From Christensenella sp. UBA1685 (GTDB lineage Bacteria; Bacillota; Clostridia; Christensenellales; CAG-138), in the NCBI GenBank assembly GCA_002320595.1, contig DCKB01000065.1:16934-67334 (forward strand): a stretch of DNA of 50,401 bases. The letters run 5' to 3'. A program made the position numbers and the translations under genes. Shown here one piece after another: positions 1 through 7,881 of this stretch. The notes under the pieces were generated by a model that worked only from the letters and a program-made list of their open reading frames with translations, had not been told where the DNA came from and did not search any database. The first letter of the stretch is position 1. Every line of letters begins with the position of its first letter.

Positions 1-1
1 T

Positions 2-1126
2 GTAATTGAGGATGGCGGGCTGACGATTAACCCCGTCACGAGTGAAATCGTTGTTACCATCACGGAGAACAGCGCGACCCACACCTACGACGGCACAGAG
101 AAGACCGTGACCGGCTACACCGTAACAAACATCAGCAATACGCTGTATTCCGAAAGCGACTTCGCGTTCAACGGCACGGCGAGCGTGAGCGGCACGAGCG
201 AGGGCTTCTACCCGATGACGCTCACGGCAAGCGACTTTGAGAACAAGAACGAGAACTTTACCAACGTAACGTTCAAAATTGTGGACGGCGGCCTGACGAT
301 TAACCCGACTGATGCGGAAGTGATCGTTACCATCACGGAGAACAGCGCGACCTACACCTACGACGGCACAGAGAAGACCGTGACCGGCTACACCGTAACA
401 AGCATCAGCAACCCGCTGTACACCGTGAACGACTTCGCGTTCAGCGGCACGGCGAGCGCAAGCGGCACGAACGAGGGCTTCTACCCGATGCAGCTGACGG
501 TGAATGATTTCCGGAACACCAATGGAAACTTCACGAACGTTGCGTTTGTTATCGTGGATGGCGGGCTGACGATCAATCCGGTTTCGGACAAAGTGACGGT
601 AACCATCAAGGAGAACAGTGCGACCCACACCTATGATGGCACAGAGAAGACCGTGACCGGCTACACCGTAACAAGCATCAGCAACCCGCTGTACACCGTG
701 GACGACTTCGCGTTCAACGGCACGGCGAGTGTGAGTGGCATGAACGAGGGCTTTTACCCAATGACGCTCGCGGCGAGCGATTTCCGGAACACCAACACGA
801 ACTTTGCAAACGTGGAGTTTGTCATTGTGGACGGTGGCCTGACGATTAATCCGATTACAGACGAAGTGACGGTAACCATCACGGAGAACAGTGCGACCCA
901 CACCTATGACGGCACAGAGAAGACCGTGACCGGATATACCGTAACAAGCATCAGCAACGGCCTGTACACCGCGAGCGACTTCACGTTCAGCGGCACGGCG
1001 AGCGCGAGCGGCACGGAAGCGGACTTCTACCCAATGCAGGTCAAAGCGGATGACTTCACGAACAAGAACACGAACTTCTCGAATGTGAAGTTCGTCATCG
1101 TGGACGGCGGACTGACCATCGAGCCC
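2..1126 (+). repeat. 273-bp in-frame tandem repeats
   Basis: The GTGACCGG block recurs at 107, 380, 653 and 926, exactly 273 bp (91 codons) apart. An incomplete unit lies at the left edge. Long stretches between copies are identical or nearly so at DNA level, which suggests recent duplication or gene conversion rather than old domain duplication. Confidence 0.9.
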
Positions 1127-1798
1127 ATTGAAACCCCGATCGTCATCACCGCGGACAGCAACGAGAAGGAATACGATGGCACAGCGCTGACCGACAGCGG
1201 CTATACGTACACCGAAGGCGTCCTTGTTTCTGGCGATGTGCTGACGGCGGTTGTCGCAGGCAGTCAGACGGATGCGGGTTCGAGCGCGAACAAGGTGACA
1301 TCCTACAAGGTCATGCGCGGCGAAGAGGAGGTAACGGCGAATTACACCTTCGGCGACTCCGTGGACGGCACGCTCAAGGTCACCCCGCGTGCGATCACCA
1401 TCACGGTGAGCGATGCGAGCAAGCTGTTCGGCACGGCTGACCCGATCTTCACCGGCAGCATTACCAAGGGTGAGCTGGTGAACGAAGGGGATCTTGGAAC
1501 CATTGAATACTACCGCATCAACGCGGGCGTGGAAGCGGCCGGCACCTATAATGCGGCGCTCAGCGCGAAGCTCAAGGAGGAGAACGGCAACTACGCTGTA
1601 ACCGTGGTCAACGGCTCGTTCACCATCTATCTTCCGGAGCCTGAGCCCATCATCCCGACGCCCACGCCGGACATCCCGCTTGATGTCCCGCAGACCGGCG
1701 ATGGCGCTATGCTGCACACGATCATCGGATTTGCCTGCATTGCCATGGCGGGCCTGCTTGGCAAGCTCCGCCGCAAGGAGAATGAAGGCGAGGCATAA
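2..1798 (+). CDS. Repeat-rich cell-wall-anchored surface protein (5' truncated)
   Basis: The reading frame is open from base 2, so the N-terminus lies outside the window. The protein has near-identical tandem units of 91 residues, each with a YDGTEKTVTGYTVTSISN-type core and ending near VDGGLTINP. These are followed by MBG-like beta-rich domains (KEYDGTAL and ASKLFGTADPIF blocks). The C-terminus has a proline-rich linker, a VPQTG sortase motif, a hydrophobic segment and a basic tail (KLRRKENEGEA), so sortase would attach it to peptidoglycan. By analogy with such stalk proteins it is probably an adhesin or surface spacer; no ligand-binding domain is visible in this part. The identical repeats make copy-number change and assembly collapse likely. 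Confidence 0.85.
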   Translation, partial: VIEDGGLTINPVTSEIVVTITENSATHTYDGTEKTVTGYTVTNISNTLYSESDFAFNGTASVSGTSEGFYPMTLTASDFENKNENFTNVTFKIVDGGLTINPTDAEVIVTITENSATYTYDGTEKTVTGYTVTSISNPLYTVNDFAFSGTASASGTNEGFYPMQLTVNDFRNTNGNFTNVAFVIVDGGLTINPVSDKVTVTIKENSATHTYDGTEKTVTGYTVTSISNPLYTVDDFAFNGTASVSGMNEGFYPMTLAASDFRNTNTNFANVEFVIVDGGLTINPITDEVTVTITENSATHTYDGTEKTVTGYTVTSISNGLYTASDFTFSGTASASGTEADFYPMQVKADDFTNKNTNFSNVKFVIVDGGLTIEPIETPIVITADSNEKEYDGTALTDSGYTYTEGVLVSGDVLTAVVAGSQTDAGSSANKVTSYKVMRGEEEVTANYTFGDSVDGTLKVTPRAITITVSDASKLFGTADPIFTGSITKGELVNEGDLGTIEYYRINAGVEAAGTYNAALSAKLKEENGNYAVTVVNGSFTIYLPEPEPIIPTPTPDIPLDVPQTGDGAMLHTIIGFACIAMAGLLGKLRRKENEGEA

Positions 1799-1825
1799 TT
1801 TGCCCTGAAGGAACCAAACCTGAAA

Positions 1826-1857
1826 ACGCCCGCCAGGTCTTTTGACCCGGCGGGCGT
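1826..1857. terminator. Probable bidirectional terminator
   Basis: A 14-bp stem with one mismatch (ACGCCCGCC on the left arm, GGCGGGCGT on the right arm) lies between the surface protein gene and the convergent HD-GYP gene. A short T run follows on the minus strand (TTTTCA). On the plus strand the tail is only AT-rich. Confidence 0.65.
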
Positions 1858-1913
1858 AATTCATTATCAAAAAGTGGGAAGGGATTTTCCTGCAGCCAGC
1901 CTTTCCGCCGGGT

Positions 1914-2867
1914 TCAGGGACGCGTGCTCCCGTCCCCCTTTCGGATTTCTTCCAGCGCGCCCGAGCGGGCGAGCGTGAGGAGCGCGCCGGTTACACGGCG
2001 GTCATAGCGGTCTTTCAGGGCATAGAGTTCTTCCGCTGCTTCCAGGCAGCTCATTTGCCGGTTATAGCCGCGGTCCGTCGTCATAGCGTCGAACGAATCC
2101 GCAACGCCGATCATCCTTGCCTCCACGCTGATTTCATCTCCAATGAGGCCGAAGGGATAGCCGCTCCCGTCCAGCCGTTCATGGTGGTTGCGCGCGATTT
2201 CAACAATTTTTTCGTCAAACCGCTGCTTAAGGATGCGCGCGCTGTCCATGGGATGGCGCACGATGAAACGCTGCTCGCTCTCTGTAAGCGGCTGGCGCTT
2301 TTTCAATATATCATCCGGCACAAAGCATTTCCCAATGTCGTGGAACAGGGATGCAACCATCAGGGTATCGAGCGAAACGGTGGCGGTATCCATGCCGTCA
2401 AGCGCCATTTGTTCCAGAATTTTCGCCGAATAACACATCACATGCACGCTGTGCGCGTATGTATAATGATCCTTTTCGTCGATTTGGCGCAGCAGGTTGG
2501 TCAAATCGTCCTGAAAACCGAACAGGGAGTCGAACAGCGGGCGGTTGGTGATGTAAAGAAGCTCTGTGGATTGTCTCGCGCGGATGAGAAGCTCATCCCG
2601 AAGGCCATGTACATAAAAGGAGTCGCCTGCCGCAAGCAGCTGCGGGCTGCCGTCTACCTTCATTTCAAGCGCGCCGGAAAGAATATGGAAAAACTCAAGG
2701 GTTTCAACATCCTCCGCAGGCGTAATCCACACGGTTGCGCCTTTCAGGATGCTTTGGCGCATCACTTCAAGGCCGCCAGCCTGCGCGAGCAAACGAAGGC
2801 TGCCGACGGATTCGATGCCGGCTTCCAGAGAGATCCCTTCGGTTTTTTTTATATACAGGCCGTCCAT
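1914..2867 (-). CDS. Cupin-HD-GYP domain protein, putative c-di-GMP phosphodiesterase
   Basis: The N-terminal part (about residues 30-110) looks like a small cupin sensor domain. The C-terminal part is an HD-GYP domain with HDIGK at 176-180 and HHERLDGSGYP at 228-238. HD-GYP proteins hydrolyse cyclic di-GMP with a di- or trinuclear metal centre. It lies downstream of the riboswitch-led secreted-protein gene on the same strand, with a 66-bp gap holding a perfect UUCG hairpin, so it may be co-transcribed and lower the signal that the riboswitch reads. No clear Shine-Dalgarno precedes the chosen ATG, so the start is less certain than the domain call. Confidence 0.85.
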   Translation of the reverse strand: MDGLYIKKTEGISLEAGIESVGSLRLLAQAGGLEVMRQSILKGATVWITPAEDVETLEFFHILSGALEMKVDGSPQLLAAGDSFYVHGLRDELLIRARQSTELLYITNRPLFDSLFGFQDDLTNLLRQIDEKDHYTYAHSVHVMCYSAKILEQMALDGMDTATVSLDTLMVASLFHDIGKCFVPDDILKKRQPLTESEQRFIVRHPMDSARILKQRFDEKIVEIARNHHERLDGSGYPFGLIGDEISVEARMIGVADSFDAMTTDRGYNRQMSCLEAAEELYALKDRYDRRVTGALLTLARSGALEEIRKGDGSTRP

Positions 2868-2908
2868 TTTACGCTGTGAAACGCGGCGGCAGCCGCATGG
2901 GGTCCCGG

Positions 2909-2928
2909 GCGTATCCCGAAGGATACGC
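2909..2928 (-). other. UUCG tetraloop hairpin between co-directional genes
   Basis: A perfect 8-bp stem GCGTATCC/GGATACGC closes a UUCG loop when read on the minus strand, just after the stop of the secreted-protein gene. There is no U tract, so mRNA 3'-end stabilisation or processing fits better than termination. Confidence 0.5.
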
Positions 2929-2933
2929 GCGAA

Positions 2934-3347
2934 TCACGCGGCTTCGTTTCCGGTTCCGATGGGGGGAACGTTCACCACGCGCAGCGGGTCGATCAGCACC
3001 AGCTGGCCGTCGATCTCATACGCAACGTAAACGCATTCTACCGTAGCGCCGATTTCATCCGCATAGGCCATGATCTCGGCGACGATCTGATCCACCTGCC
3101 GAAGCAGCCACTTCACGTCGTTCTGCGGAGTGCTCTGCGCATAGCGAACGAGCGCATCGATGCGGGCGTTTGCCACGGATACCATCAGCCTCAGCTTCAA
3201 AACCTTTGCGGCGTCAACGAACCAGCCGATCAATCCCGCAGTGCCGGCTGCGGGAACATCCCCGGGAGAGGCGGCAAAGGAGACAGCTGGCAGGGCAAAA
3301 GCGAGCAGCATGGACGCGGCGAGCAAGAAAGCGAGTTTCCGTTTCAT
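2934..3347 (-). CDS. Small secreted protein of unknown function, c-di-GMP riboswitch controlled
   Basis: This is a 137-residue protein with a Sec signal peptide (MKRK, a hydrophobic core, then a likely AxA cut near VSFAA). The mature part is short and mostly helical (about VDAAKVLKLRLMVSVANARI and LLRQVDQIVAEIMAYADEIG), followed by a beta-like tail (VECVYVAYEIDGQLVLIDPL). I do not recognise the family. The start is set by a strong AGGAGG seven bases ahead of ATG; the frame stays open upstream, but the leader there is an RNA element. Its promoter is about 270 bp upstream and the leader carries a c-di-GMP-I aptamer, so production should follow cyclic di-GMP. A role in surface or biofilm behaviour is inference only. 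Confidence 0.8.
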   Translation of the reverse strand: MKRKLAFLLAASMLLAFALPAVSFAASPGDVPAAGTAGLIGWFVDAAKVLKLRLMVSVANARIDALVRYAQSTPQNDVKWLLRQVDQIVAEIMAYADEIGATVECVYVAYEIDGQLVLIDPLRVVNVPPIGTGNEAA

Positions 3348-3399
3348 GGTGATTTCCTCCTGTTTGAAGCTTAAATGGAATACCGGCTGCGCCGAATGC

Positions 3400-3422
3400 A
3401 AAAACAGCCGCTGATGCAGCTG
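3400..3422 (-). terminator. Putative riboswitch-controlled intrinsic terminator
   Basis: On the minus strand CAGCTG and CGGCTG form a six-base stem (one G-U pair) around a CATCAG loop, followed by five T. It lies between the c-di-GMP aptamer and the coding start, where an expression platform would be. Downstream CAGCCGGT could pair competitively with upstream ACCGGG bases. Confidence 0.5.
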
Positions 3423-3483
3423 CCCGGTTACCACGCGGCTTCAAAAGACGCCGTGGCGCATGAAATGCATTGTGGTACAGTAC

Positions 3484-3555
3484 GGCAACTGGCTGCCATA
3501 GGCGAACGCCCTTAGGCCCTTTAGCTTTGCGCCCTCCGTTTTCACGGGGTTTGCC
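3484..3555 (-). ncRNA. Cyclic di-GMP-I (GEMM-I) riboswitch aptamer
   Basis: The minus strand shows the GEMM-I layout in order. P1 is GGCAA pairing with TTGCC. A GAAA-type loop closes CCG/CGG. The conserved GCGCAAAGC follows, then GGGCCTAAGG, a GGCG-TTC-GCC hairpin, and TATGGCAGCC before the closing P1 strand. CCTAAG together with TATGG matches the 11-nt GAAA tetraloop receptor, which supports the fold. The aptamer lies between a consensus promoter and the gene for a small secreted protein. Whether c-di-GMP turns the gene on or off cannot be settled by eye. Confidence 0.92.
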
Positions 3556-3592
3556 TTTTACATAGAAAATGGATTGTTCCATATTCAATTTC

Positions 3593-3621
3593 ATTCTAGC
3601 ATGGAGGTAGGGGGCTGTCAA
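3593..3621 (-). promoter_or_regulatory. Sigma-70-type promoter for the riboswitch transcript
   Basis: On the minus strand TTGACA (3616-3621) is separated by exactly 17 bases from TAGAAT (3593-3598). Transcription would start near 3586, just upstream of the aptamer, leaving a leader of about 240 nt. Confidence 0.85.
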
Positions 3622-3644
3622 CTGCGTTTTCGGCCGCGCATAAC

Positions 3645-3675
3645 GCAAAAAGCCCACGCAAAGCGGGCTTTTTGC
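3645..3675 (-). terminator. Intrinsic terminator of the SARP-like regulator gene
   Basis: GCAAAAAGCCC and GGGCTTTTTGC form an 11-bp stem with a short loop. It lies 17 bp after the stop of the minus-strand regulator gene and gives a T-rich 3' arm, insulating the riboswitch promoter downstream. Confidence 0.8.
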
Positions 3676-3691
3676 AAGGGAGGATGGGGGA

Positions 3692-4882
3692 TCATTCGTC
3701 TGCAGCAATTGGCGCAAGGCGGTAGCTTACGACGAACGAGGGATTGGAATACATTTTATAGAACGCCTTTTTTACGCGCTCCAGCGGAATGCGGCCTGTT
3801 TCGTAGCTCACAGAAGGCAACAATACAGCATACTGTGTGGAATTGTAGCGGGAGATGGTGTCGCCGCGGCGCAGGTTGTTTTGCAGCGCGCTAAGCAGCA
3901 GGCGCATGAGCTTATCCAGCATCAGCGGCTCCACGGGCTTGTCTCCCATGCTGCTGATGGTGATGAGCGCGATGAACATCGTTGTGCCAAGGCGGCTGAG
4001 GTTGCGCATATGGAGCTGGTAAATATCCTTGAAAATCACGTATTCGCATACAAATGCGCCGGAACGTGTGTCATCCGCGCAAAGCTCCGCACGGATGCTG
4101 TCAATATCCGTTTTGGAGGCGTTGTCAATTTTAATGAGCTTTTTATAAAACTCAAGCATGCCTTCAGGGGGCTGTATGCCAAGCTGGTTGTAATGCAAAT
4201 CGGTGGCATGGTTATACTGTGCCAGCGCTTCGCTGCTGCGGCCGATCTTCAGTAGCGCCGTCATCAGCTCCAGGTTGAGCGTAGCGTCGAACGCATCCAC
4301 ATCAAGCGCCAGGCGGCACACCTGAGCGATCTCATCGTGTGCATCCTCGCCCTTAAGCAGCACGATATAATGCTGCACCGCCTTCAGGTACATGTTGTGC
4401 AGAAATACGCTGCGTGCGACCACCCATGCGTCCATATCGGAGTTGGGCAACAGCTCGCCCGCATAAAGCGTCATCAGCGTTGCAGCCTGCGCGCGGACCT
4501 CCGGCGTGAGGGATGCTGCGCGCAGCACATCGTTGCAGGCAGCTTCAAAGGAGAAGACGTCGATCTCGCAATCAAGCGCCGGATTCCAGCGGTACCCGCC
4601 GCGCTCGGTGATGATGCAATCGGAAAGATCGGGGCTGTAGTCCGAAAGCGTGGCACGCAGCCGGCTTACGAGCGTTTTAAGCGCACTTTCCGGGTTCGTG
4701 CTGTTCTCGCCGGGCCAAAGCACCTCAAAAAGATCCTTCATGAGGATGGGCTTATCCCGGTTAAGAATCAGATATTCCAACAAAACAATTCGCTTTTTTG
4801 AACTGCCCAGGCTTTTTATCACTTCCGTACCATTGGCGACGATCTCGAAACGGCCGAGCATAAAAACCTTAACTTTTGGCAC
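3692..4882 (-). CDS. SARP/AfsR-like transcriptional regulator with BTAD domain
   Basis: The N-terminus is an OmpR-type winged helix (KVKVFMLGRFEIVANG, LFEVLWPGE, ALKTLVSRLR, ITERGGYRWNP), followed by a helical bacterial transcriptional activation domain (about residues 100-250). The C-terminal 130 residues do not match a family I can name. Such proteins activate transcription by binding direct repeats near the -35 region. I chose the GTG at 4882 because GGGAGG lies 8-9 bases upstream; the frame is open farther upstream to 4939. It is monocistronic, between its own promoter and a strong terminator. Targets are unknown; the neighbouring c-di-GMP genes are candidates. Confidence 0.8.
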   Translation of the reverse strand: MPKVKVFMLGRFEIVANGTEVIKSLGSSKKRIVLLEYLILNRDKPILMKDLFEVLWPGENSTNPESALKTLVSRLRATLSDYSPDLSDCIITERGGYRWNPALDCEIDVFSFEAACNDVLRAASLTPEVRAQAATLMTLYAGELLPNSDMDAWVVARSVFLHNMYLKAVQHYIVLLKGEDAHDEIAQVCRLALDVDAFDATLNLELMTALLKIGRSSEALAQYNHATDLHYNQLGIQPPEGMLEFYKKLIKIDNASKTDIDSIRAELCADDTRSGAFVCEYVIFKDIYQLHMRNLSRLGTTMFIALITISSMGDKPVEPLMLDKLMRLLLSALQNNLRRGDTISRYNSTQYAVLLPSVSYETGRIPLERVKKAFYKMYSNPSFVVSYRLAPIAADE

Positions 4883-4956
4883 TGGCTCTCCCTCCCTTTT
4901 ACCGGCTGGCAAGAAAAAGACAGAATTACAATGTAACAATTTGCCGACTTAATCTT

Positions 4957-4985
4957 ATAATATAAGCCGCAACCCAAAATGGCAA
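4957..4985 (-). promoter_or_regulatory. Promoter of the SARP-like regulator
   Basis: On the minus strand TTGCCA (4980-4985), a 17-base spacer and TATTAT (4957-4962) lie about 75 bases upstream of the GTG start. Confidence 0.65.
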
Positions 4986-5023
4986 GCAAAAATCACAACT
5001 TTTGGGTCGCAAATTTTGTACTT

Positions 5024-5683
5024 TCAGGGCAAATAGGGGGCAGGCAGCGTAATCCACCGGCCTTGCGTGTACACGAGGCCGGCAGCGCGCATGTGCCCGA
5101 GCTCACGCATCATGGCGCTGCGGTCCGCGCAGATATAGTCCGCAAGCTCGCTGAAAGAGAAGGGCAGAACGAAGCGCAAGCTCCCCGCGCGCGCGGCTGA
5201 AAGGTTGAAATAACAAAGAAGCTTTTCGCGGATGCTGCGGCAGCTAAGCACTTGAATGCGCTCGCTCAGGCGCACGGTTTTGTCGGCGACAAGGCGAAGC
5301 ACGTTTCTTACAAGCAGGCTATGGTGGTCGCAGGCCTTTTCGCAGCGCTTGATGATGTGGGCATAATCGATAAAAACAATTTCGGACGGCGCCCGGGCGA
5401 CGACGACCGTGCTTTCGCGCGCAATGCTGGAGAAGGCGAGCACCTCCCCGAAAATGCCGCCCGGTGCGAGGGACTCAAGGAGGGTTCTTCCGCCGTTCGC
5501 CTCCAGCCGTTCAATGGAAAGCGCGCCGCTTTTGAGGATGCCCACGTCTCCCGGGCCATGCCGGTATGCGCGCACGGTCTTGCCCGCGGCGCAGCGCTCT
5601 GTGCGCGCGCCGAAGCAGACCATCATGCGCTCAACTTCTTCGGTTGTAATTCCCTGAAAGAGTTCCGCATCCGCAAGTTGCAT
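5024..5683 (-). CDS. Crp/Fnr-family transcriptional regulator
   Basis: The protein has about 219 residues. An N-terminal cyclic-nucleotide-binding-like beta barrel (GDVGILKSGALSIER, LAPGGIFGEVLAFS) is followed by a dimerisation helix and a C-terminal winged helix (FSELADYICADRSAMMREL). I see no N-terminal cysteine cluster of the Fnr type, so the signal is unknown. GGAGG precedes two adjacent ATG codons; the second gives the better spacing. It is divergent from rubrerythrin across a short region that holds a TTGCA-N2-TGCAA palindrome, so control of rubrerythrin and of itself is plausible. Confidence 0.85.
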   Translation of the reverse strand: MQLADAELFQGITTEEVERMMVCFGARTERCAAGKTVRAYRHGPGDVGILKSGALSIERLEANGGRTLLESLAPGGIFGEVLAFSSIARESTVVVARAPSEIVFIDYAHIIKRCEKACDHHSLLVRNVLRLVADKTVRLSERIQVLSCRSIREKLLCYFNLSAARAGSLRFVLPFSFSELADYICADRSAMMRELGHMRAAGLVYTQGRWITLPAPYLP

Positions 5684-5701
5684 CATATTTCCTCCAAACT
5701 G

Positions 5702-5742
5702 TTGCAAATGCAATAGACTTTTCTTGAAACCCATGGTATCAT
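5702..5742 (+). promoter_or_regulatory. Rubrerythrin promoter with adjoining palindrome
   Basis: TAGACT (5714-5719), 17 bases and TATCAT (5737-5742) form a plausible promoter for rubrerythrin. Directly upstream, at 5702-5713, is the inverted repeat TTGCA-AA-TGCAA, where a Crp-family activator could contact polymerase. The assignment to the neighbouring regulator is inference. Confidence 0.5.
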
Positions 5743-5808
5743 AAGATCAAACAAAAGTACAGAACGGCGAAAGCCGAATTTTAAACGAAACATGGAAGGA
5801 GAATTAAA

Positions 5809-6351
5809 ATGAAATTCCGTTGCACAGTTTGCGGTTACGTACACGAAGGCGCCGAGCCCCCGGCAGCATGCCCCCAGTGCAAAGCACCCGCTTCAAAGTT
5901 TGTCCCCGTTGAGGAGAATAAAATGGATTGGGCAGCCGAGCATGTTGTCGGCGTAGCCAAGGGCGTTGATCCTGAGATCATCGAGGGCCTGCGCGCCAAC
6001 TTCACCGGCGAATGCACCGAAGTCGGCATGTACCTTGCGATGGCGCGCGTTGCGCACCGCGAAGGGTATCCGGAGATCGGCCTTTATTGGGAGAAGGCTG
6101 CTTACGAAGAAGCGGAGCATGCCGCGAAGTTTGCGGAGCTGCTTGGCGAAGTGGTGACCGATTCCACCAAGAAGAACCTTGAGATGCGCGTTGAAGCCGA
6201 AAACGGCGCAACCGCGGGTAAGTTCGAACTTGCGAAGATGGCCAAGGCGCAGAACCTTGATGCGATCCATGACACCGTTCATGAAATGGCCCGCGACGAG
6301 GCCCGCCATGGCAAAGCGTTCGCCGGCCTGCTCAAGAGATACTTCGGCTAA
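5809..6351 (+). CDS. rbr: Reverse rubrerythrin (rubredoxin domain first)
   Basis: The 180-residue protein starts with a rubredoxin-like iron site (CTVC at 5-8, CPQC at 21-24), followed by a ferritin-like diiron domain with the expected glutamates and histidines (GECTEVGMYL, YEEAEHAAKF, DEARHGKAF). Classical rubrerythrin has the opposite domain order. The reversed form is known from clostridia, where it reduces hydrogen peroxide and takes part in oxygen defence in the cytoplasm. A strong GGAG lies upstream of ATG and a clear terminator lies downstream, so it is monocistronic. Confidence 0.93.
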   Translation: MKFRCTVCGYVHEGAEPPAACPQCKAPASKFVPVEENKMDWAAEHVVGVAKGVDPEIIEGLRANFTGECTEVGMYLAMARVAHREGYPEIGLYWEKAAYEEAEHAAKFAELLGEVVTDSTKKNLEMRVEAENGATAGKFELAKMAKAQNLDAIHDTVHEMARDEARHGKAFAGLLKRYFG

Positions 6352-6384
6352 GCAAAAGCCTTGTATAACCAATAATTACATTTT

Positions 6385-6420
6385 AGGGTGTGTGGGAGAA
6401 ATCCTGCACACCCTGTTTTT
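6385..6420 (+). terminator. Terminator of rubrerythrin
   Basis: AGGGTGTG and CACACCCT form an 8-bp stem, followed by GTTTTTGTT. Confidence 0.85.
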
Positions 6421-6505
6421 GTTCAACGGGAACGGACACTCCGAAACCGCAGCCGAAAGGAAAGCAGCGGTTTGAAAGGGCATGCTGGATGCAGGGGAAC
6501 ACGGG

Positions 6506-7558
6506 TTACGACACAAAATGGGTGGAATTTTCAATGAGCAGTTTCGCATCAATTTCCACATCGTGGGCGGGCTCGCCGTTGATTAAATGAATGAGCTGTT
6601 GCGCGCAGTGCTGACCGATTGTATAGTCAACGGATGAAATGCTTGTCAGCTTGGGGGAGACGACTTTGGCAATCAGGTCGCTATCCAGGCACACGAGCGA
6701 CACCTGCTCCGGAACCTTAAAGCCCTGCTCCTGCAGGAAATTCAAAACGCCTGCGCCGCACCGATCGTTTGGCACGATCATCGCATCAAAAGCGACGCCC
6801 GAAACCAGCAGCTGCTTCACGCAGTAATACCCTGAGTCATAGCTGAACCCGCCGAAAATCAGCAGGGAAGGATCCGGCTCCAGGCCGGCTTCCTTTAAAG
6901 CGCGGCAGTATCCCGTATAGCGGTCGTAGGCAGTAAAACAGCCATGGTTTGAAGTTTCATATTCCTTGATAAAGTCCTCGTAATTGCGAATATGGTCCGC
7001 CCAATAATAAATGATGAAAGCGATTCTTTTCCGCCCCAAGCGCAGCAAATACCGTGTGCTTAAATAAGCGGCTTCTTCATTGTCCAAATGCACATGGATC
7101 AGGCCGTCCGCGATATAGCGGGGGCCCGTAACAACAATCGGGATATGAGAAAGCGTGGGGGATGCGGCTCTTGGATCCCGGTTTGTGACGGGCGCTATAA
7201 TGATTCCGGCGGTGTCGGAACTACATGCATTGATGAGGCACTCTGTTTCCTGGTTCGGATCGGAGTTGGAAAGCAGGATGTTTACACGATATCCCGCGCG
7301 GTTTGCAACGTCGATAATGCCCGTAGCGGTGTGGGAATAATATGTGTTGGAAATTCCGGGCAAAATTAAAACGATATTTTTTTTCCCTTCAACGGCTTTG
7401 CTGATCGGATATCCTAACGTGCGCGCGGACGCGAAAACGCGTTGCGCCAGCGCTGCGTCAACGGCGGCATTCCCATTTAAAACGCGCGATACCGTCGCCG
7501 GGGACACGCCGGCATGCGCAGCTACCTGACGGATGTTGGGTTTTCCACATTTTGTCAT
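6506..7558 (-). CDS. LacI-family transcriptional repressor
   Basis: The 350-residue protein starts with a LacI-type helix-turn-helix (IRQVAAHAGVSPATVSRVLNG) and a hinge helix, followed by a periplasmic-binding-protein-like effector domain (VLILPGISNTYYSHTATGI and later blocks). The start is the ATG at 7558 with GAGG upstream. It diverges from the chorismate/transport operon, and a palindrome sits on that operon's -35 box, so it very likely represses the operon until an inducer binds. The effector cannot be read from the sequence. If the cluster makes or imports an aromatic compound, that compound or a precursor is a reasonable guess. Confidence 0.92.
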   Translation of the reverse strand: MTKCGKPNIRQVAAHAGVSPATVSRVLNGNAAVDAALAQRVFASARTLGYPISKAVEGKKNIVLILPGISNTYYSHTATGIIDVANRAGYRVNILLSNSDPNQETECLINACSSDTAGIIIAPVTNRDPRAASPTLSHIPIVVTGPRYIADGLIHVHLDNEEAAYLSTRYLLRLGRKRIAFIIYYWADHIRNYEDFIKEYETSNHGCFTAYDRYTGYCRALKEAGLEPDPSLLIFGGFSYDSGYYCVKQLLVSGVAFDAMIVPNDRCGAGVLNFLQEQGFKVPEQVSLVCLDSDLIAKVVSPKLTSISSVDYTIGQHCAQQLIHLINGEPAHDVEIDAKLLIENSTHFVS

Positions 7559-7602
7559 TTTTACTTCCTCGCTTTGGACAATCATATGGCAGGTTCATTT
7601 AA

Positions 7603-7631
7603 AGTATATCGCAGGAAACGAATAGATTCAA
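7603..7631 (-). promoter_or_regulatory. Promoter of the LacI-family gene
   Basis: On the minus strand TTGAAT (7626-7631), 17 bases and TATACT (7603-7608) lie 45 bases upstream of the repressor start. Confidence 0.7.
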
Positions 7632-7852
7632 TGGAAAGTTTGGCTTTTAAGAAACAGTTTCTGAAAAATGCTTCAAATGCGGAAAGAGCCTTCGCCCGTT
7701 TACTTATGCATTGCCCAACACGCCTGCAACTCGGCCTCCGCAGCGCCAAAAAGAGGAAAACAGCATATAAATAAAGCATCTTTGCAAAACGGATCACAAG
7801 AAGGGGCCGCATGGTATTTTTGGAAATGCGTCGAATTTTATGAATTAAGTGA

Positions 7853-7881
7853 TTGACGAAGTCGACAAAAGCACATATAAT
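7853..7881 (+). promoter_or_regulatory. Main promoter of the chorismate/transporter operon with LacI-type operator
   Basis: TTGACG (7853-7858), 17 bases and TATAAT (7876-7881) match a strong sigma-70-type promoter. The 16-bp imperfect palindrome TTGACGAAGTCGACAA (7853-7868) covers the -35 box. A second palindrome, CACAT-ATA-ATGTG, covers the -10 (7872-7884). Either could be the operator of the divergent LacI-type protein; the first has the length and symmetry of LacI-family sites. Confidence 0.75.

Noticed and set aside
2055..2879. Long plus-strand ORF of 274 codons opposite the HD-GYP gene
   Set aside because: It is antisense to a gene with clear catalytic motifs and its product has no recognisable domain; it reflects GC-rich codon bias.
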